A stretch of DNA of 64,000 nucleotides from Gordionus sp. m RMFG-2023 (Eukaryota; Nematomorpha; Gordioida; Chordodea; Parachordodidae): the NCBI RefSeq assembly GCF_954871325.1, contig NC_088776.1, positions 47,758,569 through 47,822,568 on the forward strand, in the 5' to 3' direction. The translations under genes and the position numbers were made by a program. This document shows, one piece after another, positions 48,901 to 60,900 of this stretch. How positions within the stretch are numbered: position 1 is the first letter of the stretch; each line of letters starts with the position of its first letter. The notes under the pieces were generated by a model that had not been told where the DNA came from, made no database searches, and saw only the letters and a program-made list of their open reading frames with translations.

Positions 48901-51900
48901 CGTTTCTTATTATTCCCCATCATTCTGAATAAAATAAATGTCATTGATTTATCTTAATATTAGTCAACATGAAAATTTATTGCATAAAGAAAATGCTGGC
49001 CAAGGCCCAAATTTTTTTAATTCAAGCATTAAAAAAATCTATTAGGTCATTTCCAAACAAGACTTCTTTCATTTTTCAAAATGGAAAAATCAGAGTTTAT
49101 ATTCTTCCCCACTCGGTTAATTAAGCTAGATTTATTATTTATTTTCTAGCTTAAAAACATTTGTTTAGAATGGCTTTAAAAGTATAATAAAACTTTTTAA
49201 AATAAGCCAAAGAAATGGTTAACAAACTAAGTCAAAATTTTGCGTATGATACATTTTTTTCTTAATGATATTATGTATGCAATCAATATTCAATTCAATA
49301 TTATGAGCTTAGATGAGCTATGCGAACATATGGTAATATGTTAAAATATATTCATTGTGTATTGAATATTGACCTCGAAAAGAACAAGGAAAATTTGAGT
49401 TATGAGGAAATTTGATAGAAAGAAATATAATGCAAGCAATATTTATGATAGGAAGGGATTGGACAAGAGAAATTGTTTGAAATAAAATATTGAAAGAGAT
49501 ACAACTGACAATGAAAAAAATATATACCCATTTACTAAGTATGTATCACTTTTTAAATATCCGATTTATTTTTTAAAAAATATCAGTTATTAGCCCATAC
49601 TCATAAATTGGCCCAACCGATATATAAAAATGAATTGAATCATATTTTAAATAAATAAAATACGATAATCATTCTTTTTAAATCGCAATAATCCATTTGC
49701 TTAAAACGTACATTTATTTTATTGGTATATCTCCGGCTTATTCACATCCGACATTTTCACCATAATATTATAAAAATTCAGCTGATATCGACATAATAGA
49801 ATCAGATATGATTGGTCTCTAAAACGTTGTAATCAATGTACCTCTAACTTTTACCTTATAACATTATAAAAATAGACCTAAAATAGATCCCACTCCACGA
49901 CTAATTCCTAAAAACGGCGTGGACGTTCAAAATTTGTTAAAGTCGCCAGCTGTGGATTTGTTCGAATGGTGCGACGATATCTGCAGAACTCACGGTTTAG
50001 AGGTCTCTAACGAAAATAATTTTATAGACCGATTTAGAGATGGAAGGATATTTTGTGTCGTCATCGAACATTACCAACCCGGTTCAATGTAAGCGAATAT
50101 AATCACGTTTTGTAAACTCTTCGTTATTTTTAAGTGCCATGAATTTCTCTAAATTAAGAAAAAAGGAGAAAGGACGGAAGGAAGAAAGAAAGGAAAAAGA
50201 GAGAAAGAAAAAAAGCGAGAAGAAAAGAAAGAAAAAGTATTTTTAAAAGCCGGTGTGTATTTTTTAAATGAATAGATCTCTAAACCATTGGTCTGCAATG
50301 CCCGGCCCATGGCTTGGGTCGGGTAGCGTCTGAATTTTTTTTGGGACGGACTGAGCAAATTAATTAATGGGCCGGGGAAAAGGTAGTGATACCCAATCCG
50401 CTTAATATAGATTAGAGAATATGAAAAAATTATTCCAAAAACTAATTTTGTTAAAATAGTTTTTTTTACTGGTTTATAATTTTAATGATGACAAATGATT
50501 ATTAGGGTTTTTTATATATTTAATCTCAAAACAAGTTCAAATTATTATTGGCAGAAATAGGAGATATTTTATAATGTATTGGACTTTTTGATGAATTCTG
50601 ATATTTTATAGAAGTGATAATCCATAGAGTATGTTTTTTATTTAACCACTTCCCAATAAATATCATAAACAGTTTTTTTATTTTGGTGTTCAACTACATA
50701 TAGTTGGAGTTAGGCTTTATATTTAAAAAAACGTACGAATTCGGGCTGGCCAACCTTGGTAAAAGGATGAAACTGGGTCAGGTCGAACTTTAGTGAGATT
50801 GGAAACGGGCCGGGCCTGAGAATTTTATCATTTAAAGACCACTGATTTAGACTTTGAAATAAATATTGCAATATTTTGTAGACTTCATTTAACTTCGTGT
50901 ATATTGTTGATTTAGACGTGAGCATAACACAGCAGGAAATTTTTTTATACCAAAAAAATCGAGTTAAATATATAGAATAATTCTTTTTTAAGAAATTGGC
51001 TCTGAAAAGATTGATGCAAAATTTTTTTAAAAAAAATTAAATATTTAGTATTAAAGAATTTTTTTATTTTAATAGAATTAAATTTTTTATATATTATTAA
51101 TACATAATTATAGAGATTTAGCATCCTTGCCACCTAACGACATTGAAGGCAATAATAGAAAAGTAAACTTATTGAAATATAAAATATTTTTTGAACATAA
51201 TATTAATATATATATCAAATACCTCCCGGGTCGAGTCGTATTTTAATTTTTTTAAATATATCCGGGTCTGGTCTAAAAAAAGTTTTTTATTAATATCCGG
51301 GCCTGACCGGGTCTAAATTTTTTTCAAAAAAATCCGGGTCAGACCTATAAAACCGATTTTTAAATAAAACCCAGGTCGACCCAAAAATTTTTTTAAACTC
51401 GCAGAGAGGTACCATTTGCACCACCGGCCCAGATTTTTTAAAAATATATTACATTTATTTTTTACAATTAATAGCGATTTAAAATATTCTGTTTTAAAAT
51501 ATACATCTTGGTCTGGTATTTTTTATAAAAGAAATTTTAAGCCGGCCAGAATATTTAAAAAAAATTATTTTAGGCCCAACCCAGGTATTTAAGAAAATTA
51601 AAACCCGGATCGGGCTTGGGGCCGAGCCCGGCCTGCAGGTTTCTGATATATATATATATTTACTTATATTGACTTTTGTAAATTTAAAGCTTCTATATTT
51701 TTAGAGAGTTCATTGTATTCTTATATAAAAAATTATTTTAATGGCAAAACACGTTAATAAAAAAATTTATCCTGAAGTTTCGATAACATTTTTATAAAAA
51801 TATAAAATTATAAGAAATAAAAAGATAAGAAGTGTTATAATTAACTTGGAAAATGTATATATATATAAAAATGACGTTAGGTATAGGATAGTGTTAAAAA

Positions 51901-54900
51901 CCTTGATTTAACCGATTTTTACAAAACGGCTAAATTAAGATTTTAGTCAAATATTACCGAAGCATCGATATTTTACAAAAAGAGGGCCAAACATTTCTTA
52001 CGTGTTTTGACCTAATCTTTATGGTTCGGTAATATTTGGATGGCTATAATTCTTTTTTAACCGTTTTATTTTAAAACTCTTAAATCTAGGTTTTTAGAAA
52101 AACCATTAAGGTACAATAAGCTTTTCTGTTTGATAGGAAAATTATTTCCATCTTATATGTTATGATTCGGAAAATTATTTATAATAAGCTCTAGGGTAGA
52201 TGCTATGACGCCTTGAATATTTTGGTTTACAGATTTAAACATATAAATTTTGGGGAGGTTCTAAAATTTTTTAACACTATTCTCTAAAAAATAATATTGA
52301 GCAATATACAATTAAAGTATTTTCAAGATTCTCTGTCAAATTATATCTAAATTAGGCGAGGTTTTTCGCGGTGGTTTTAGGTTCACTTATTGTAGGCCTT
52401 TGGCTTTATTATATTTTTATAAAAATAATTTGGATTTCTACTTATTTTTTTTATAAAAATTTTGAATCATAGTTCGTTATTTTAAAAATTGTTTTTTAAC
52501 TTTTACTAATTTTTCTATCAAATTCTTTCTAGGAGCAATCTTTTATTAGCTTAAGATGATATTTACGAGAACAGGCATATTTGCGATGGAGAGGGAATTC
52601 CCTTCCCCTCTTGGTTACGCACTTCTATATGATAACTTGTAGCTAACACCGGCAAATAGCAGTATTCAAAAATATATATGAAAAATTTACTGATATTTGT
52701 CAGTCAAAATTGATTACTAATTATCTTTAAAATGGTTAAAATTTCAAAAGGTTCAACCTGGTTCACCGGCATTTTTAGAGATTCAGGTTCGAATTTTTCA
52801 ACGGTTTAGGTTCGGTATTATAATAACGGTAAATACCGGTTTAACTTTCAGGTTCGGTTTGAATCCCAGTTTTTAATTAATTTGTTCCATCATTTAATTT
52901 TAGAATATCTTTCTTTTTTAAATTTCTAGATTTTCATTGCAATTTTATAGATTTCCTTGACAAAGACCTAAAATGTTATCGAAGCGTCATAATAAGTATT
53001 AAAATAAAATATTTTTTTAAAAAAATATATCAACTTTATTGCGCTTCTTGGTTAATTTTGGTTTGAATATCCTTGACAAATTATTTAAATCTAGTGAAAC
53101 TTACAGTTAATTTTTCTTCCTTTTTTTTAAATTACAGAATTACTAAAATATAAAATTTAAAAAAATATATATATTAATTTTGCTGCTGAGTTTTATGTTG
53201 TCTAATTTTGGTTTGGAATATCCTTGACAAATGCAATATCTATTTATCAATCGAAAGAAACGTATAGTTAAATTTTAACATTACTAAATCCTTTTTTTAA
53301 AAATTATAATTACTTAAAAATATGAAATTTTTTAAAAAAATATCAGTATATCAATTTTTTTTAAATATTATTTATTGAAAAGGCATTTAAAATAGCTTCC
53401 GATTTGGGAATACCTCCTTTGATTGAACCTCAGGAGATGTTGCAAAATGATAAAATTGATAAATTAGCCATCGTCACATATTTGTATCAATTGAAAACAT
53501 TTTTCGAAAGGAGGAATAGAAATGGTAAAAATATAACCTAAAATCACTTATATATATTTTCCGCATATTTTAATGTAAACCGTTATATAAAAATTTATAA
53601 TAATTTTTTTAATATAAGGGGGGGGGGTGCTAAGGATAAAGTTTTGATCTTAATTCAAAATCCACCATTAGTCGAGTTAGAACCTTATAATAATCGAGAG
53701 ACGTTATATTTCAACATAAGTGAATTATTTACTAAAGACGGACAGAACATATAAAACTATATTACATATTTAATTTTATTAAGGTTATGATCAGTTTATT
53801 TCTTAAATTATTTAGGGTTCCTTATTAAAAATATTACAAAATGTGGTCCAACTTATATTAATTGTGAGATTTTTTGGAGTTTAGAAACTACAAAAAGAAA
53901 CATTTGCTTTGATGGAAATTATTAATAAATACAAATTGAATGACTTTTTAATGAAAGCTGATGGGTGAGCTGTTGTGAGGGGGATTTTTAGTGACCTTCG
54001 TTTCCACTAATTCAAACTAGGTATCTCTGTGCCTATGGGGTTAGTATTTGTCAGATATGTGCCAGGGAATTATTTTGACTAACAAATCCTTACGGATTTT
54101 GAAAAATTTTGGGCATTATTTAATGATTTGCTATATTAAATATGGTTACTAATACTAACACTATATTATGCCTCTTTTTTAAATAATTTGTCTCAGTTGC
54201 TCAAGTCAAAGCTTCTATAGCTACATCTGCTTCCCTCCAGCCTAGCCTAATTTCCTCGCCTCACAAAGACGTGGCTAAAGAAAACAATCGAATCCATACA
54301 TTTTCCCAGGATGTCGAAACAAGTGAAAAATCCAGCCCTACCGTCGAGGAAATCCTCGATGAAACTCAAAAATATTTGACACTCAATAAAATCGATACAA
54401 ATAATGTTCCAACATCTTTCACAACTTCCAAAAATGATCTTAATCCTTTTGCAAGTAATTTTTTAAAATTCAAACTTATTTTTGCACATATGATATGAAT
54501 TGTGCGTTAATTTAAAAATAAATTACTTCTCCGACATGACTGGGCTGATCTGTACCCCCAGGCAAATACATTTAAATTAAATGTCGGCGGGGCCTCGATT
54601 TAAAATTTTTCCATTGGCCTGACTTTGTTTAGAAGAATTATTGTGATCGGAAATATAAAATAATTTTTATACAAACTTTACACGCCTTAGAAAGTAAGCA
54701 TCATAGTTTGATGTTCAAAAAATTTTTAATTTCATCTAGAAAGATTTTTTTATTCACGAAAATTACAAAAGATTTACTTATAAAAGATTTTGGCATTTTT
54801 AGGTAAACCAAAAAACAGATTTCTGCTCAAAAATATTTTAAAGATTTTTGTCAATATCTAAGTGTATTTTTAGATCCGAAATACTAAACTTTTGAAAATG

Positions 54901-57900
54901 TTAAACAAACATTCAGGTAAATTTATATATTAGGCAGAGTGTATAATCGAACCTATATAATTTAATATTTTTTAAAACCAGGGCTGAACCTTTATTTAAA
55001 AATTTAAGAGGAGCTGACCGAACCTTTAAATGGTTTAAATAGGTTTTTATTTTATAAATATTAAACAATGTAAATTTAAAAATATTTTAGTTATCTTATT
55101 TCTTTAGATTATCACTAGGCATTATTTTTTTAACACTATTATGTAATATGTTATATAATCTACTATATATTATTTACTATTAATTTATAAATAAAAGAAG
55201 AAGTATAACATTTATAGAAAAAGAAACTTACAAGGTAATTTATATTCTTATATTCTTCTCTTTAAATAATATACACGATTGAAATAAAAAATGATAATTT
55301 GTTAATTTTTTGTATAAAATTAAGCAAGATTCTAAAAATCATGCATTCTGTCCATGTTTAAATCTTGATCCTCAACATCTTATACAACTGGCGCGTAATT
55401 GAATTGATGAATGCATTGATATTCATCCGATTACTAGTCAAAATAATTATCCCGACCCTGAAGACAATTTTTAATCCTTATTGCAAATGAAAGAATAACA
55501 AAAGTAGTGGTTAATAAATACCAATAAAGGATTAATAATAAAATCGATATTGTTGCATATCAGGAAGAAGAATATTAGAGCAACCCTAACATATCTGTTT
55601 GCATCAATACCTATGTATGTCCCCACGACAAAGGTTTTGGTTGAAATATATTCATCAACACAGAGTACAAAATTGAACAAAGATATATTAGATGATATTT
55701 TAATTATGCGCATGATGTATAAATTAAAATTGATAATAAAATTCAAGTTAACTTAAACTGTATTTTATTCCAATCATAAATCGAGATTCAATTATTTATA
55801 GAGCTATATATGGGTATACTGTATAATAATGATTATTCAATCTTTATGAACCTTCGATAAAGGTTTCTAAACCTGAGCTTCTAGAATTTAATTTCTTAAC
55901 TTGAACCTTATCTAAACCTTTATAATTTTTCTTCCGTTGAACCCGAACTGAACCGACTACCCTTTTTACATATTATATCTAGCCATAGTCATTTTTTTTA
56001 TATTGTATTTCGGGTCTACGCTGTCAATCAATTTTTATCATAGCGTGGGCCTGAACGGACAGAACTACAGAATTTAGGCCTATGCAAATACTAACTTATA
56101 AACTTTTTTTAAAAAAAAACACGAGAAAGTCGAGACCCTGACTTCTTAATAATATTTAATTTGGTCAAATATTTTCATTACAGTAACCTATCAGTATACA
56201 TTTAGCACCTTATCTTTTAAGTTAATTTATTTATTATCTTCTTTTCACCAAGGAAATGATGATCGAAAGGCGCACACAAAGTTCAAAATTGAAACCCAGC
56301 AGCCAACGAATAGCAATAAAAGTTTTCCGGTTTTCCGGGATTTACCTAAGCCAATCAAAGCATCTAGGGACGATATCAATACTAGCCAAAAAAAATACCC
56401 TAGTCCATCAACTTTTGCCAGGGGCAAACCGGCTTACGCCAGTGTTAGGGTTGGTACTGGGTACGAGGGATATAAAGAAGTAACCTAGTACAAAGAATAT
56501 TGTTTGGATTAATTCAAATCTAAATTATGCATATTATAATATTTGAATTCCTATCCCCCTCCCTACATTTTCTAATTAATTACCCTTAGAAAGTTCCTTC
56601 CAACTTTACCACCATATTTACCGACCGCGAGATAGAACTCAAAAATAGAGCCACCACTTTAGTCAAAGAAGCTCGCCAAAAAGCTAAGCTTAAACAGTTG
56701 AGAGCGCTAACATTCGATAACCTAAGAACAGAAAGTTTTGATAAAAATTTGATTATTGGCAATGTGGTTACTAGCGAACTCAGAAAAAAAATTGACGACA
56801 AAAATACGGATAAACTTGAACCCAGTCTTCGCGAGATTCCGTTTGATTCGAATAATTTCAACAGGGGTCAATATTTAAAATCTCCGGCTAATAATTCCAA
56901 AAATCAATCCTTCCGACTCAAAATAAAGCCCGACTTTGATTTCCAATTTGCCGACACTTACGTTGAATTGACGCCTCAACAATTCGTAACTACTCCCATA
57001 AACCTAAAATCGGACGCGTTTTTGTCTACCAAACCCGGAGATACCAATGGTAATGGTGATGAAAAAGAAAATAGGTTCTTCACAATTATTGATGATAATA
57101 ATGGCGTCGAAAAATTGGATAGCGGCGCATTAGATGGATCCAAAAAAACTTCCTCCGACATGCCCACATTTTCTTCCACTGTGTCACATATGGAGAAAGA
57201 AGAAGAGAAGATTGAAGAAAGTAAATTATTATTATTTAAAAAAAAGGATAAGTTTTGATTTACTTAATCTTGAAAGGTTACTTGGGACAGAAAATCTTAA
57301 GATTAATCTTAACCTTTGCCAAATTACAGACTAATTCTAATCATATCCTAACCCATTTTAGAAAAAACTGTTTGGGTTTCTTCCGACCGTAATCTAGGCA
57401 TGTTTAGGAAGAGCTTCTTGTAGATTTTAATTGACCTAAGCACTCATAAATCAAAAAATTTATTTATACTATAACGCTGAAATTTGGTAGCTATCATGTG
57501 CATAAATTCAAAATAAAATTTTGATATTAATTAAATATGTAGATCAGTCATCTCTAATCGATTTAAAAGCCACTAACACGATAACTCATAATCACGTGCG
57601 CAAGGGAAACGAAGTTTACGAGGGAAAACATATTAATATAACAGGTTTTTAAAAAGAATTAATCCTTTTCTTTATAAATGGATTTACAAATAAAACAGTT
57701 TTTAATTATCCTAGAATGATATCCTGATTAAACATTTGTTTGTACATAGTAATATTTCATTTACATTATATTAATTTCACAAAATACAACCTAGAAACCC
57801 CCGAACCATACTCTCCCAAAAAACTCATCGCAAAACCTCCCGCCACTTCATCCATACCTTCCTTCTCAAATAATGGTGATATAATGATTAGGATCAATAA

Positions 57901-60900
57901 ATTGTTAGAACAAGATCAAATCGATGATATCGAGGATGCAAAAACCTCCTTAGCTAAAGATATCGACAGCAAGCAACCAAAAGCTCACATTGATGTCATC
58001 GGGAATGGATCTGGTTACATGGGCGGAAATGACAAAAGGAGCCTGTACTTTGAAAAAGAATTCGAGAAGTTGAATCAGATGCAAAAGGATTTGGACGAGA
58101 AAGCTTATGCGCTCGAGAAGGAGATAAGGAATTCCATTGCCAACAAAGGTTTGCTTTTAATAAAACCTTCTTACTATATAATGAACATATTTTTGATACG
58201 GTCAAAACCCCATGGATGGTCACACTAAAAATATTATTAAATATTAACTATCTTATCTTGTAAAACTTTGCATTTTATTTAATATATATGCTTTCTCAAT
58301 TAAAACGGTTTTTTATTTAGAAATTAAAAAAAACGTATTTTACATTTTATTTTATATGCACTATCAATTTGTGCTTGAAATATTAACATTACCTTTTAAA
58401 TTCTGATTTAAAAAAAAGATATTATTTCATGTTTGCCTTACATAGAAACTCATAAAGAAAGTATCTTGCTGAAAGAGTGGTTTGAAATTGTGGAAACCAA
58501 AAACTCGCTGAATTGTCAACAGAACCAACTTACTATCTAGTAATACCAATATCTGTTTATATATATATTATTATTAAATAAAATGTTTAACAAAAAATTT
58601 TATAGGATACTTTTTTGTTGTTTTTTTGCCGTAAGGATTTCTTGAATCATAGTTTATTCTTTTACTAATATAGTGAATTGTTATTTCTTTTTATAACTGC
58701 AAATTCTTTTTTTTAAAGCTCGGCCTGAATAATTTAATAATAAAAAATAATAAATGCATTTTAGTTTATATATTTTTCAAAGTTAGCTTTATTTTATTAT
58801 AGGATTTGATTTAAATCAAATAAATCCTGAATTAATATTTAAAAAATTGAATTTTAAAATGTTAAAAATCATGATTTTTGGACCCTAGTCTTCATTTGAA
58901 GCCTGCGGTAAAAAGTTCATTTTAACAATTTTAATTGTATTTAACCCATGTCTTGAATGGAAAACATTTCAAGCGCGCTCAAGTTATGTTTGATTTTAAT
59001 AAAATCTAATAACCAAAAAGTTAATAGATAATCATCTTGGTCATTCTAATATTTGGATTTAATTTTTCTAAAAAAATAATTGACATTTCTTTATGGAAAT
59101 TTTTAAAAACTATCAAGTTACATTTCTTAATTTCAGCTTAGATTTTTTAAAAATAAGAAATAAACATCTTTTTTTTGCATTGTTTAAATATCTTATTGCT
59201 AATCATCTTCTTCACGGTATCATTTTTAATATATCCTAGCATTTAATCCTCTCACACGATTATAACGGAAAAAATTCAAATTATCTCCTTTTTTAAATAA
59301 CATTTTAAGCTAAGTTATTGATAATTTTGATTCATTATCCAACTAGTTTATAAAAAAAAATATTTCCACTCATTCGTATGTCTGACTCGAAATGTATATA
59401 TAAATATAAATATCACACATCATCTTTGTTTAAATATTTTAATCCTTCCATAACTTTTTCAATAATCTTCTTTAGTATTATTTAGTATTGTTTAGTATAG
59501 TTTGTGTAGTTAATATAATAGGTGTCATATCAAATACGTGAAGCTTTTTTTTAAAAGTAAAATATCTTGTTATTCATAATATGATATAATTAAATTAATA
59601 AGTTATTAATACTTTGAAATATTCAATTTAGATTGGTTAATTAAATTGACGTTTTAATACATTTATTATTTTAAAAAAAATGTACACCCCATTGATAACC
59701 TACCTCAATATCCCTTCAATAATTAATACAAAAACACATTGTATCAGACCACATTGTTTTAATTTATTCTTTTTTTCAAATAATTATTTTTTTTACCTAA
59801 CTGTCTGTCAGAAACAATATTTATTTTATCAATTTTTTAAGATATCTAATTAACTAATTTAATAAAAATTATTAATCATATCATAATTAGGATTATTATT
59901 CAGTTATTTTGTTATATAAAAATATGCAAGAATTTTTTTTAATCCTTTCCACCCAAGTAATAAACGGATTTAGTGACGCATCAAAAATTTATATAATAAC
60001 TAAATGAAATTTTCTTTTAAAAAATTATTTAAGGCCATTTATGAATTAAATTTTTTTTTATTAAATAGATAATTGGGGTTTAGAAAAAAAATTGTCCTCT
60101 TTTTCCATATCTATCTCATTTACAAATCGGTATTTTTGAATGATTTAAAATTGATTTATTTCGTAAGTTTTTATGTATTTTTTTTAAATTAAGAAACCCA
60201 AATAAAAATTTTCTTAAATCACTTTTACCATTTTGATGAGGAGAGGAGATTTATATCTACTTTCCTTTTAATCGCATGCTCTGTTCTGTTTTAAAATCCC
60301 AACTTTACATAATGAATTGAGCAATATGCTAAGACATTATTATAACACCAGAAGTGTTATGGTTTGCGTAATAAGAACTCCAAAATTTATAGAATAACTT
60401 AGGGTTGTAAAATAACGTCGAAGGAATTAGCGCTATTGGTAGTGTGGTTAAATGGCTCTATTTTTAAAAACGATTAACCCAATATTTTAGCCAAAAAATA
60501 TTATGCAAGCCTCGGGATTTAGTTAATAGATGTCCAATCTGCCATCTATTAGCAAAATCTCCACTATTTCATAATATTTTTGGCTAAAATCTTGAGTCGT
60601 TTTAAAAATCGAGTCGTACAACATTACTAGCTTAACTGTTATTTTTTAAAATGTGTAATGCATTGCTTTCTCAAAATTAATTGTTATTGCAGCACCATTA
60701 TATTTTTTTAAAATATGAATATATCGGTTCTATTGCAAAACTAATTTTATTTCTATAATCACTGATAAATTGTGTAATAAATACCTTATTCAAAATTGCC
60801 TATTATATCTAATGCAAATCTTATAGAAATAACATTTGATAATTTATACTTATTTTATGACTCGTGTTTTTTTGTAAATTATAACCTGTTGTTAATATAT

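Larger units (their letters stand above)
44632..49875. other. EHBP1 intron 8 (5.2 kb), transposon-rich
   Basis: The longest seen intron of the gene. It holds a SINE, a TAGTGTTG-family MITE, a GATCCGAT-family hAT MITE and fragments, and an opposite-strand deleted LINE. No exon-like frame of EHBP1 was seen within it. Confidence 0.75.
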
